Source: Dehalococcoidia bacterium UBA2979
Lineage (GTDB): Bacteria > Chloroflexota > Dehalococcoidia > UBA2979
Reading direction: 5' to 3'
DNA: 30,911 nucleotides
NCBI GenBank assembly: GCA_002348225.1
Contig: DEAP01000042.1
Span: 1 to 30,911 of the forward strand
Of the stretch, positions 1-7,426 are shown piece after piece (position 1 is the first letter of the stretch; every line of letters begins with the position of its first letter). The position numbers and the translations under genes were made by a program. A model generated the notes under the pieces. The model was not told where the DNA came from, did no database searches, and was given only the letters and a program-made list of their open reading frames with translations.

Positions 1-249
1 CTTACTCTTCGTAATTGCGGGGAGCTAGGGTATACCGAATTAATCTCAGCACTGGAAACCAAAGGCTTTCCCGTGCCGAAAGGTGAAAGCGAATCGGAAG
101 GCTTAATGGATGCATCGTCTGAGAGTGCTTCAGCTGCTGGTAATTCTTCATCAGACGACGATTTAGTTAGTGATGATGAGCCAACCAGTGCGCTCGCTGC
201 GGCTTTGCGCGACGCTATGAAAGAACGTTCCAATTCAGAAGAGCGCTAG
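1..249 (+). CDS. rpoA: RNA polymerase alpha subunit, C-terminal fragment
   Basis: The window opens inside this gene; the last 82 codons are visible, ending in TAG. The first ~25 residues (LTLRNCGELGYTELISALET) match the last helix-hairpin-helix part of the alpha C-terminal domain, which in other bacteria contacts UP-element DNA and activators. After the domain, near 'GFPVPKG', comes a tail of about 55 residues rich in Ser, Asp and Glu that ends in a charged helix-like segment; most alpha subunits stop soon after the domain. rplQ follows 39 bases downstream, the classic rpoA-rplQ order, which supports the call. The fragment alone is short, so the assignment rests on both motif and context. The acidic tail is seen directly; any role for it is unknown. 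Confidence 0.85.
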   Translation, partial: LTLRNCGELGYTELISALETKGFPVPKGESESEGLMDASSESASAAGNSSSDDDLVSDDEPTSALAAALRDAMKERSNSEER

Positions 250-288
250 AGATTTTATAGGCTCAATTAGAAAATTTAGGGGCACAAT

Positions 289-639
289 ATGAGACATAGA
301 CAGTCAGGTAGGCGTTTCGATATGCCCACTGGTCAGCGAAACCACATGTTTCGGATTCTCACACGGACGGTTCTCACCAAAGGAGGAGCATTCACTACTG
401 AGGCTCGAGCTAAAGAGATCAGAAGAGTGGTTGATCGGATGATCACACTCGGTAAGCAAGATAGTGTTCATGCTCGCCGCCAGGCGTTGTCTTTCATAGC
501 CGATCGAGATGTAGTGCAGACACTCTTTGATGACGTGGCCCCTCGTTACGCCAATCGATCTGGCGGATATACGCGTGTCGTGAAGCTTGGTCGACGTAAG
601 GGTGACGCGGCGCGCGTGGCAAGAGTAGAGCTGGTCTAG
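289..639 (+). CDS. rplQ: 50S ribosomal protein L17 (bL17)
   Basis: A 116-residue protein of the normal length for bacterial L17, a large-subunit protein near the peptide exit tunnel. The N-terminus MRHRQSGRRFDMPTGQRNHM has the conserved MRHR..GR.L start, and the central ARRQALSFI block and the TxARAKEIR block are typical. The ATG has an AGGGG ribosome-binding site about seven bases upstream. It lies between rpoA and truA, as in many bacteria, and is probably cotranscribed with them. Usual family members have 'NLxxSLxxHERIxTT' where this one reads 'ILTRTVLTKGGAFTT', a modest divergence. Identification is secure. Confidence 0.96.
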   Translation: MRHRQSGRRFDMPTGQRNHMFRILTRTVLTKGGAFTTEARAKEIRRVVDRMITLGKQDSVHARRQALSFIADRDVVQTLFDDVAPRYANRSGGYTRVVKLGRRKGDAARVARVELV

Positions 640-661
640 TAGCGGTTATTTGTAAATAATT

Positions 662-1513
662 ATGAAATTCCCGGAACTCCTATCCCCCACCCACCTTGCA
701 CTAAAGGTTGAGTACGACGGGTCAGCTTTCTTCGGTAGTCAACGTCAATCAGATGTGCGCACTGTCCAGAGTGAGCTCGAACGGGTGTTGGCAGATTGCT
801 TGAATGAGAAAATCTCAACGAAATTTTCTGGGAGGACGGACAGTGGGGTACATGCTTTGGGACAAGTAGTTTCATTTTGTTCAGATAACATTTCAAAATA
901 TGATCTTCGTTCGCTGTTCGGAATGATTGATTCGCACTTGCCTGATGATATAAATCTCGTTGATATTGCCAATGTGTTAGATGATTTTGATCCTCGCAGA
1001 GACGCGGTGTCCCGTACCTATAGGTATAAGATTGTCCACGGTAGAGGTAGATCGGTGCTAGCACGTAGGACCGCCTACGTGCTGCGAACAAGATTAGATG
1101 TTCCAAGTTTGGTAAATTCTTTGAAGTTATTACCACTTGAAGAAATAGATTGGGCCCCTTTTGCTGCCAAAATGCCCGACTACTATCCCACTCGCAGGAG
1201 ATTATTGTCTGCAAGCGCGACCTCAATTTCAGATAATGAATTGAATTTATATTTCACGTCGAGTGGTTTTTTGTATCATCAAGTTCGAATTATGGTGGGT
1301 GCTTTACTGCGTGTCGCTATGAATAAGATCAGTATTTCTGAGTTTGAGGAATTGCAATGTGGTGAAATAGGTTCTGCAGGTCCGGTCGTACCTGCAGAAG
1401 GACTCACTTTATGCAATGTTAGCTATCCGAGCGGACTTGTAAACTGGGTTCGCGGCGGAGGAGAAGAGCAATTTGTTCCTTCAGGGCGACCTTTGTTGGA
1501 ACTAGCTGTGTGA
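662..1513 (+). CDS. truA: tRNA pseudouridine(38-40) synthase TruA
   Basis: TruA converts uridines 38-40 in the tRNA anticodon arm to pseudouridine. The 283-residue protein is the usual size. The N-terminal strand has the family's YDGSAFFGSQRQ signature (YDGTxFxGxQ). The catalytic aspartate is visible as D60 in GRTDSGVHALGQV, and the C-terminal YHQVRIMVGALLRV matches the conserved VRxxVG motif of the active-site cleft. It starts 22 bases after rplQ and ends 13 bases before rplM, so it sits inside the ribosomal operon, as in Firmicutes, Actinobacteria and Chloroflexota. No clear Shine-Dalgarno precedes the ATG, so the exact start is less certain than the identity. Confidence 0.95.
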   Translation: MKFPELLSPTHLALKVEYDGSAFFGSQRQSDVRTVQSELERVLADCLNEKISTKFSGRTDSGVHALGQVVSFCSDNISKYDLRSLFGMIDSHLPDDINLVDIANVLDDFDPRRDAVSRTYRYKIVHGRGRSVLARRTAYVLRTRLDVPSLVNSLKLLPLEEIDWAPFAAKMPDYYPTRRRLLSASATSISDNELNLYFTSSGFLYHQVRIMVGALLRVAMNKISISEFEELQCGEIGSAGPVVPAEGLTLCNVSYPSGLVNWVRGGGEEQFVPSGRPLLELAV

Positions 1514-1526
1514 TTTGGAGTAGTAG

Positions 1527-2279
1527 ATGACAGTACTAAAGAAACGTCGAGTCAAGGGCCCTAAAACATCCCGACTGCGCGCCTCGGAGATAACCCGAAG
1601 CTGGCATGTAGTAGATCTTGCTGGAAGGCCTTTGGGGCGAGTCGCCTCTGAAATAGCTGGCCTTTTACTGGGTAAGCACAAGGCCGCATATGAACCGCAT
1701 TTAGTGATGGGTGATTATGTGATTGCTATTAATGCGGCAAAGGTGATACTGACTGGCAATAAGGCGAAAGAAAAGAAATACTATCGGCATACTGGATATC
1801 CCGGTGGCATTAAGGAGCGGACCTTTGAAGAGCAGATTCAACGAGACCCGCGCAAAGTGATCGAAGCGGCGGTTAAAGGAATGTTACCGAGTGGTGCTCG
1901 CGGTTATGCGATGCTGAATTCGCTTAAAGTTTATTCAGGCACCGAACATCCTCATCAAGGGCAGATAGGTCAAACGATTTCACCTAATTTCCAAATAGCA
2001 CCTGCTAGCAAGTCATCAAAGCCGAAAGACATAGGCGAGGATATAGCGCAAGCGGAGAACACTGACACCACTGTACCAGTTTCAGAAGGAACTGCTGTGG
2101 CAGCGACTGATACTTCACCACCATCGGTTCGATTGACTAGAGCGGTGTCAGCCTACAAACGTGACGAACTAGATGAGGAAGCCCGTGTGTTAGGTATTGA
2201 GATACAAAGTGGCTGGAAAAAGGGTGATGTATACAGTGCGATTCAGGCTTACTACAGTGAAAATCCATTGGAGGGTTAG
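1527..2279 (+). CDS. rplM: 50S ribosomal protein L13 (uL13) with C-terminal extension
   Basis: Residues ~20-146 are a normal uL13, an early assembly protein of the large subunit: RSWHVVDLAGRPLGRVAS, the signature YYRHTGYPGGIKE (85-97) and GTEHPHQGQ at the usual end. Typical L13 is about 142-150 residues; this one is 250. Residues ~147-205 form a Ser/Thr/Pro/acidic linker. Residues ~206-246 (AYKRDELDEEARVLGIEIQS, then W-K-K-G-D-VYSAIQAYY) look like a compact helix-extended-helix of the SAP/Rho-N-like type, often nucleic-acid binding. The assignment of that extra domain is by pattern only. The reading frame is continuous, and the stop is followed two bases later by rpsI, so the extension is unlikely to be a sequencing error. 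A GGAG site lies 8 bases before the ATG. Confidence 0.93.
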   Translation: MTVLKKRRVKGPKTSRLRASEITRSWHVVDLAGRPLGRVASEIAGLLLGKHKAAYEPHLVMGDYVIAINAAKVILTGNKAKEKKYYRHTGYPGGIKERTFEEQIQRDPRKVIEAAVKGMLPSGARGYAMLNSLKVYSGTEHPHQGQIGQTISPNFQIAPASKSSKPKDIGEDIAQAENTDTTVPVSEGTAVAATDTSPPSVRLTRAVSAYKRDELDEEARVLGIEIQSGWKKGDVYSAIQAYYSENPLEG

Positions 2280-2281
2280 AG

Positions 2282-2680
2282 ATGGTTTCGGACGAACAAT
2301 ATTATTATGGGCTCGGTAGACGAAAGTCTTCTACTGCTCGAGTTCGACTTTATCCGGGAAGTGGCGGAGTAGTCATAAATGGAAGACCTATGGAAAGTGT
2401 TATCCCGAGAGAAATACTGAGGGAAGACATGCTTAGGCCACTTAGTGTGACAGGTACCCGCAGTGGCTACAACGTGCAGATACTCGCCAAGGGTGGCGGT
2501 GTGACTGGTTGGGCTGGTGCGATTCGGTTGGGTATAGCTCGCGCTCTATTGCAGGCAGATCAGTCCCATAGGTCTGTTTTGAGACAGCATCAACTTTTAA
2601 CCAGAGACGCTCGAGTAAAGGAAAGAAAGAAACCGGGCCTTGTTGGTGCTCGACGGGCCAAACAGTTCACTAAACGCTAA
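2282..2680 (+). CDS. rpsI: 30S ribosomal protein S9 (uS9)
   Basis: A 132-residue small-subunit protein whose C-terminal tail reaches the P-site tRNA. The N-terminal YYGLGRRKSSTARVRLYPG is the family hallmark, followed by VNGRP-like 'INGRPMES' and KGGGVTGWAGAIRLGIARAL. The end RVKERKKPGLVGARRAKQFT plus KR carries the conserved basic tail (usually SKR, here TKR). The start ATG is two bases after the rplM stop, and its ribosome-binding site GGAGGG lies in the last codons of rplM, so the two are coupled as in nearly all bacteria. It is the last gene of this operon; the next gene runs in the opposite direction. Confidence 0.97.
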   Translation: MVSDEQYYYGLGRRKSSTARVRLYPGSGGVVINGRPMESVIPREILREDMLRPLSVTGTRSGYNVQILAKGGGVTGWAGAIRLGIARALLQADQSHRSVLRQHQLLTRDARVKERKKPGLVGARRAKQFTKR

Positions 2681-2723
2681 CGAGAGTATTTGGCCGGCCT
2701 GTCAGGTATTGCTGTGGCGCCTA

Positions 2724-3272
2724 TCAGCGCAACAGGGTGTTTCGGTAGTGCCTTAGTTCTGCGATGCTTTCGCGGATATCATCTAGAGCCCTGTGGCTAT
2801 TTTTCTTCTTGAATTCTGGATTGTCGGGATACCATCTTCTAGCGAGTTCTTTCAAAGTTGACACGTCAACATTTCTGTAATGCAGGTATTCGTTTACTGC
2901 AGGCATTTCATTTCGCAAAAATAACCTGTCTTGTCCTATGGAGTTTCCAGCCAACGGCGCGGTGGCTTTTCCCACCCATTGTTCAAGAAAACTTAATGTC
3001 ATTTGCTCTGCATCTGAAATGGTGATTTCCGACGACGTCACTCGCTCTATTAGCCCACTTCCAGTGTGAGTCGCGACATTCCAACTATTCATCTGATCCA
3101 AATCATCTGATTCGCGTGAAATCGCTATGGAGGGTCCTTCAGCTAGGAGCTGCAGATCTCCGTCGGTGATCAGGGTTGCAATTTCCAAAATGACATGTTT
3201 ATCAGGATCCAGTCCAGTCATTTCAAGATCGATCCAGACTAGTCTATGTGGGTCGTTTTTTCGCTTAACCAA
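2724..3272 (-). CDS. orn: Oligoribonuclease (3'-5' exoribonuclease, DEDDh)
   Basis: Orn degrades the two-to-five-nucleotide RNA products (including pGpG) left by other nucleases. The 182-residue protein aligns by eye end to end with the family: LVWIDLEMTGLDPDKHVILE carries D15 and E17, NSIGQDRLFLRNEMP carries D115, and SHRALDDIRESIAELRHYR carries the H160/D165 pair, so the DEDDh set is complete. VSTLKELARRWYP is also highly characteristic. The start is taken as TTG at 3272, because an in-frame TAA lies two codons upstream and the next Met is inside the catalytic motif; no Shine-Dalgarno is visible. It follows the DUF2795-like gene by 20 bases on the same strand and converges on rpsI. Confidence 0.93.
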   Translation of the reverse strand: MVKRKNDPHRLVWIDLEMTGLDPDKHVILEIATLITDGDLQLLAEGPSIAISRESDDLDQMNSWNVATHTGSGLIERVTSSEITISDAEQMTLSFLEQWVGKATAPLAGNSIGQDRLFLRNEMPAVNEYLHYRNVDVSTLKELARRWYPDNPEFKKKNSHRALDDIRESIAELRHYRNTLLR

Positions 3273-3292
3273 AATTTAAATCCATACAAAAT

Positions 3293-3532
3293 TCAAAGCG
3301 GCAGATCTTCATCTTGTATACCTCGACTTCGATATACATTGCGCACCGCCTCTCGGATTTCGTTTTCGTTCTTGTAACTTGAATTTGGTATTAGTCCTAG
3401 TATTGAAGCTACTTCCCTATCGATACCGCCCTTGTCTCTACCCATATTTAGTATGGCTGCACGAGACATAGGATAATGAAATCCCTTAAAAGCCAGTTCA
3501 TAGTCTTGCTTTGTCGCATGCGGTTTTCTCAT
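3293..3532 (-). CDS. Small DUF2795-like protein
   Basis: A 79-residue protein. The pattern FKGFHYPMSRAAILNMGRDK, then 'L..IPNSSYKNENEIREAVRNV', matches the layout of DUF2795 proteins (L-x-G-x-x-YP-a-s-k-x-x-L ... lp-x-x-x-Y-x-s-x-x-e-v-x-x-A), whose biochemical role is not known to me. There is no signal peptide or membrane segment. The ATG at 3532 has GGAG eight bases upstream. It is the first gene of a two-gene minus-strand unit with orn, and its promoter must lie in the 145-base divergent gap shared with the FmdB-type gene. The family call is by pattern, so confidence is moderate, but the frame itself looks real given its ribosome-binding site and spacing. Confidence 0.7.
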   Translation of the reverse strand: MRKPHATKQDYELAFKGFHYPMSRAAILNMGRDKGGIDREVASILGLIPNSSYKNENEIREAVRNVYRSRGIQDEDLPL

Positions 3533-3632
3533 AGATTCAACTCCAAATGGTGTAACCGATTTGATTACAATGTTCGCAACACCGTTACATTTCTACTCGA
3601 ACTAGAAGGGTACCTCAACTAAATATTTTACG

Positions 3633-3671
3633 AAAGGCATTGACTTGAGATACACTTGAGCTCCTCGGAGG
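3633..3671 (+). promoter_or_regulatory. Ribosome-binding site deciding the FmdB-type start, with weak promoter-like hexamers
   Basis: GGAGG at 3667-3671 directly abuts the first ATG (3672), which is too close, but lies six bases before the second in-frame ATG at 3678, so 3678 is the likely start. Upstream, TACACT (3651-3656) could be a -10 box with a poor TTACGA -35 (3628-3633) 17 bases before it. This promoter is a weak match and should be treated as a guess. Confidence 0.3.
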
Positions 3672-3677
3672 ATGACT

Positions 3678-4223
3678 ATGCCACTGTATGAATATTACTG
3701 TGAACCGTGTAACGGAGTGTTCGAACTCGTGAAGCCTGTTCGCGAGGCTGAAAAGAATCAATTATGTATCGAGTGCCACGCTGAGTCGGAGCGGATTATG
3801 TCTCGGGACTGGGCGGCGTTTACATTCAGAGATGGTTTTCCACGTAAAATCCCGGATGATGGAACTTACTGGCATTTAGGTCAAAAAGTCTCTAAGCCTA
3901 TGACTCGGTCGGGACCCTTAGGCCAACATCCTGAGCTGCAAGCAAAAGGTACACCCGAACATCTTCCACCGAATATTGAAGAAATTCAACGTTTCGAGGC
4001 TATGAAAGACATTGAGCGTGAAGGCAAGGAAGCCATGGGGGCAGAGTATGTTAATTCTGAGTGGAGCGTGAACTCAGATATGCCTCAAAGACTAGCTCAA
4101 CCCACTTCTAATCAGCGAATCCAACGCGAGCGGTCAGCGTTTTTTGAACGAGAGAAAATTAAAAACCGTCGCACGAATTCAAAGCTTGCCAGAGAGCGTG
4201 CCCTTCGGAGCAAGAATACTTAG
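3678..4223 (+). CDS. FmdB-family zinc-ribbon protein, long form
   Basis: The start MPLYEYYCEPC is the standard opening of the FmdB/CxxC regulatory-like zinc-ribbon family, and two CxxC knuckles (CEPC and CIEC, ~20 residues apart) make up the ribbon in residues 1-45. Most members are 60-110 residues; this one is 181. The rest is hydrophilic, with a Pro-rich middle ('MTRSGPLGQHPELQAKGTPE') and a strongly basic, helical end (KIKNRRTNSKLARERALRSK), which suggests nucleic-acid or ribosome contact but does not prove it. The function of the family is not settled. The gene stands alone on the plus strand, and its TAG overlaps the stop of the MFS gene on the other strand by three bases. Confidence 0.8.
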   Translation: MPLYEYYCEPCNGVFELVKPVREAEKNQLCIECHAESERIMSRDWAAFTFRDGFPRKIPDDGTYWHLGQKVSKPMTRSGPLGQHPELQAKGTPEHLPPNIEEIQRFEAMKDIEREGKEAMGAEYVNSEWSVNSDMPQRLAQPTSNQRIQRERSAFFEREKIKNRRTNSKLARERALRSKNT

Positions 4224-5434
4224 GTTGAATCAGCTGCCTTAGAGCTCCTGTGTGAATAGATTAAGTAGCCGAGCAAAACAACACATCCGGCTAACGCGAA
4301 TGTGGCTCTGCGACTAGATAACTCAGCTACTATCCCTCCCCCTAGGCTTCCAATCAGTATGCCGGTGGCAAAGGCCATGGATAATAGACTTGCAACAGTT
4401 GATTGCCCCAGAGTTCTTCCGACTTGCACCTGTGTCGCTGCCGCAATGACCTGGGTGATGGCGCTACCGGTACCGGCCCCGAAGATGAATGCGATTAACA
4501 GAATCCAATAGTTGCTACTGAACGCTCCGGTAAAGTATGCAACAACTACTAGCAGCGTACCGAATGCAGCCATTTTTCGCTTTGGGTATCGATCGGCGAG
4601 GTGACCAATTAACGGTTGCAGCGCTCCTCCTGCAAATTGTTGCCCACCTATTAATACTCCCACCGCGGTCGCGCTGGTTCCTAAATCTTCTTCGAGTAGT
4701 ACTGGAATAAATGTAAAGGACACTCCGATCGCACAGGACACAGACGCTCGAAGAGCAAATATAGCTTGTACAAGGGGATTTGCGCATATGGTGCTCCAAC
4801 TTATTACGTTTGCTGACGAACTTGCACGTGACAAATCTTCAGATGTTTTATCGCTGCTACCCATACGGAAACTTCGCGATATTTTGGAGTCGGATGGCAG
4901 GCATGTTGAAACAAGTATGGTGGCGAGCAAAAATAGACCTGCCATTGCAACGAAGATAATATTGATGCTTGTATAGTCTCTCAATATTCCTGCAGCTAGT
5001 GGTCCAAGCCCAAAACCGACGAAGTCGAAGAACGTGAAGGTACCCATATATTTTCCTTCTTGTCCCCTAGGGGTTATCGATCCAATGTACGATTGAGACA
5101 TCGGGAAAATAAGAGCAGATCCAATGCCGGAAAATGCTCTGAAGAAGACGATTTCGACTACGGATCCAGAGAAAAACCAACCTATAGCGGTGATCACATA
5201 TGTGAAGAGGCCGAAGGCCAGGAACCATTTTCTACCAAATCTATCGCCGAGGCGTCCAACAAAGGGTGAAATCGCAAGTTGTGTCACGGTAAAAGCAGGG
5301 TATGCTAATCCTCTTGCAATATCGTTACCGCCCATCTCGCCAACAAAAATTGGAATTATGGGGGTGGCCGCTCCGAGTCCCATGGTGGCCATCATCATGG
5401 CAAACCCAACAATTAGAAATCCTCGAGAAAGCAT
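4220..5434 (-). CDS. MFS transporter (drug-efflux type)
   Basis: A 404-residue inner-membrane protein with about twelve hydrophobic helices in two halves, joined by a polar Ser-rich loop (~185-220). The loop between helices 2 and 3 carries the MFS motif A, GRLGDRFGRKWFLAFG, and a weaker copy GHLADRYPKRKMAAFG is at the matching place in the second half. GIGSALIFPMSQSYIGSI resembles motif C-side segments of drug/H+ antiporters. The substrate cannot be told from sequence. It starts 77 bases from the divergent aldo/keto reductase; no Shine-Dalgarno is evident before the ATG at 5434, so an internal Met (for example in the MMMATMGLG run) cannot be excluded. Confidence 0.88.
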   Translation of the reverse strand: MLSRGFLIVGFAMMMATMGLGAATPIIPIFVGEMGGNDIARGLAYPAFTVTQLAISPFVGRLGDRFGRKWFLAFGLFTYVITAIGWFFSGSVVEIVFFRAFSGIGSALIFPMSQSYIGSITPRGQEGKYMGTFTFFDFVGFGLGPLAAGILRDYTSINIIFVAMAGLFLLATILVSTCLPSDSKISRSFRMGSSDKTSEDLSRASSSANVISWSTICANPLVQAIFALRASVSCAIGVSFTFIPVLLEEDLGTSATAVGVLIGGQQFAGGALQPLIGHLADRYPKRKMAAFGTLLVVVAYFTGAFSSNYWILLIAFIFGAGTGSAITQVIAAATQVQVGRTLGQSTVASLLSMAFATGILIGSLGGGIVAELSSRRATFALAGCVVLLGYLIYSHRSSKAADST

Positions 5435-5450
5435 TGATTAATGGTAGAGG

Positions 5451-5479
5451 ACCTATAGAATGGGTCAATCGATAAATTC
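5451..5479 (-). promoter_or_regulatory. Possible promoter for the MFS gene
   Basis: Reading the minus strand, TTGAAT (5479-5474) and TCTATA (5457-5452) are separated by 16 bases in the gap between the divergent MFS and aldo/keto reductase genes, about 20 bases before the MFS ATG. The match to sigma-70 hexamers is fair, but the host's promoter consensus is unknown and no start site is known. Confidence 0.25.
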
Positions 5480-5511
5480 AACATAACTTTTTGTTTTACT
5501 GGAGGTTCAGT

Positions 5512-6456
5512 ATGGAAACGAGGTATCTTGGCAATTCGGGTCTAGAAGTCTCACTAGTGGGATTAGGTTGCAACAATTTTGGTAGGAGGTTGGATCAAGC
5601 GCAGACGAGCGAGGTGGTCAGCGCTGCAATTGATAAAGGGATCACTCTTTTTGACACCGCTGATATCTACGGCGGCGAAGGAAGATCCGAACAATACCTA
5701 GGTAACGCTATCAAGGGCAAACGTGAGAACGTCATAATAGCAACAAAATTTGCTGGTGATATGGGTGAAGGGCCAATGAAGCGAGGGGGATCTCGGAAGT
5801 ACATCATAGAGGCAGTGGAAGACTCATTACGGCGTCTGGATACTGATTATATAGATTTGTATCAGATGCATTTCCCGGATTTACACACGCCAATCGAAGA
5901 AACAATGAGGGCTCTGGATGATCTTGTACGGCAAGGTAAAGTCCGATATCTAGGCCATTCTAATTTTACTGGATGGCTCATTGCGCATACCCATCACGTG
6001 GCTATGCGGGATGCTCTTAATCCGTTCATTTCAGCACAGAACCACTTTCATCTTCTAAATCGGGAAGTCCAACCAGATGTACAACCAGCTTGTGAGAAAT
6101 TTGGTCTCGGTATACTCCCATACTTCCCTCTCGCTTCAGGATTATTGACAGGGAAATACCGTAAAGGATTAGAGCGTCCGCAGGGTGCAAGGCTAAGCGA
6201 TGGTCTGATGGCTGACAGGATGTTGACTGAATCGAATATGGATAAAGCAGAAGCACTATTTGAGTTTGCTGCCACGAGAGGACACACATTATTAGAATTA
6301 GCGTTTTCTTGGCTTGCGCAACAGCCTGCGGTCTCATCGGTTATTGCCGGAGCTACGAGCGTAGAGCAAGTAGAATCGAACGTAGAAGCTACTAATTGGA
6401 TATTGACGGATGAGGAACTGGCACAAATAGAGGATTTATTGGCTGATATCTCCTGA
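5512..6456 (+). CDS. Aldo/keto reductase
   Basis: A 314-residue NAD(P)H-dependent oxidoreductase of the (beta/alpha)8 aldo/keto reductase superfamily, probably cytosolic. The tetrad is complete: D48 and Y53 in LFDTADIYGGEGRSE, K79 in IIATKFAG and H120 in LYQMHFPD. GKVRYLGHSNFTGW and the cofactor-binding stretch near SSVIAGATSVEQVESN fit the YajO/Tas/Kv-beta-like subgroup. A TTG at 5491 would add seven residues, but GGAGG at 5501-5505 lies six bases before the ATG at 5512, which also gives the canonical METRYLG start. The GNAT gene follows within four bases, so the two are likely cotranscribed. The natural substrate is unknown. Confidence 0.93.
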   Translation: METRYLGNSGLEVSLVGLGCNNFGRRLDQAQTSEVVSAAIDKGITLFDTADIYGGEGRSEQYLGNAIKGKRENVIIATKFAGDMGEGPMKRGGSRKYIIEAVEDSLRRLDTDYIDLYQMHFPDLHTPIEETMRALDDLVRQGKVRYLGHSNFTGWLIAHTHHVAMRDALNPFISAQNHFHLLNREVQPDVQPACEKFGLGILPYFPLASGLLTGKYRKGLERPQGARLSDGLMADRMLTESNMDKAEALFEFAATRGHTLLELAFSWLAQQPAVSSVIAGATSVEQVESNVEATNWILTDEELAQIEDLLADIS

Positions 6457-6459
6457 CTC

Positions 6460-7377
6460 GTGTGGGTCCAAAATATGGTTATAGAGCACACAGAACTGCG
6501 AATTACTGCGTTGGATATCGCACGGCCGGGAGCCTTAGAGCAAATTAGGAGCTATTTCAGAGATGATCGCGATATTGGTGCGTACGCACTGGCCTACATG
6601 AATCCTCTTCGCATTAACCGCGGTGATTTTTACCAGAAGTTTTTAAATTCTTCAACTTATTATTTCTGCTCGAGCGGCGAGCGAGCCGGGTTGGTAGTAC
6701 TGACTAAGGCAAGTAATCCGCTGCTGCAAGTCTTTGGCGATCCCACTGTCATTCAGAGCGCACTCAAAAGAATCCCGGTTGCAAAAGCCAGATATCTGGC
6801 GACCGCTAGTCCTCATCATGAAGAGGTGCTAAGTCAGAGTTACCGTTTGGACAATATTCTGCGAATGAGTCGGATGGGTTTAGCGCCAGAGAATTTTATT
6901 GAAGGCACATATAAGTTTAATGATATTGAACTAGTGAGATTGCATGGGAAACAAATACACGAAATTAATAATTTATACCGTGAGAGTGATGGCCCATATG
7001 TATATTCCGCCAACGCTATCGATCATGGAGTCTATTGGGGTGTGAGGAATAGAGGCCAATTAGTTGCTATTTCCGGGACTCATATAGTCTCCACCGTGGA
7101 GAGGATCGGAATTGTGGGAAACGTCTTCACTAAACATGGATTTCGTAGCCGAGGCTTTGCTCAAGTGGCAACCTCGGCAGTAACTCGATCCCTCATAGAT
7201 ATGGGGTGTCACGATGTGGTTCTGAGTGTGGATCCGAATAACGGACCAGCAGTTAATGCGTATAAGAAATTAGGCTTTAATCTGAAATCTAGCATAATTG
7301 AGTCGAGGCTGAGGAGTCGCCCGAAATTTAAGGTTGTACAGACATTAAATCGTCTAGGGTTAAATAGATGGATTTGA
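6460..7377 (+). CDS. GNAT-family N-acetyltransferase
   Basis: A ~305-residue protein. The last ~110 residues have a GNAT fold signature: VGNVFTKHGFRSRGFAQVAT matches the acetyl-CoA pyrophosphate loop ([RQ]-x-x-G-x-[GA], here RSRGFA), followed by VVLSVDPNNGPAVNAYKKLG, the usual beta-5/alpha-4 segment. The N-terminal ~180 residues are a second, diverged domain that also looks GNAT-like in layout but lacks an obvious CoA loop. The substrate is unknown. The frame can start at GTG 6460 or ATG 6475; neither has a clear ribosome-binding site, and coupling to the reductase stop at 6456 is plausible. ahcY begins 49 bases downstream. Confidence 0.82.
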   Translation: MWVQNMVIEHTELRITALDIARPGALEQIRSYFRDDRDIGAYALAYMNPLRINRGDFYQKFLNSSTYYFCSSGERAGLVVLTKASNPLLQVFGDPTVIQSALKRIPVAKARYLATASPHHEEVLSQSYRLDNILRMSRMGLAPENFIEGTYKFNDIELVRLHGKQIHEINNLYRESDGPYVYSANAIDHGVYWGVRNRGQLVAISGTHIVSTVERIGIVGNVFTKHGFRSRGFAQVATSAVTRSLIDMGCHDVVLSVDPNNGPAVNAYKKLGFNLKSSIIESRLRSRPKFKVVQTLNRLGLNRWI

Positions 7378-7426
7378 ACTTCGTTGTGCTAGTGATGCCT
7401 GTGCAGAATGTGAAAAGAGGAGACTG

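Noticed and set aside
660..1226. A 188-codon open frame on the minus strand
   Set aside because: It is antisense to truA, which has all its motifs; the translation shows no domain.
2692..2699. GGCCGGCC palindrome between rpsI and orn as a terminator
   Set aside because: It is a bare eight-base palindrome with no loop and no T-run; a nearby imperfect stem (2713-2734) overlaps the orn end and also lacks a T-run.
3545..3592. Inverted repeat AAATG-TAAC / GTTACATTT in the divergent gap as an operator
   Set aside because: It needs a three-base bulge and a loop of about 27 bases; too weak to call without conservation data.
7378..7426. SAM- or SAH-sensing riboswitch before ahcY-metK
   Set aside because: The gap is only 49 bases, too short for known SAM riboswitches, and I see no matching conserved core.
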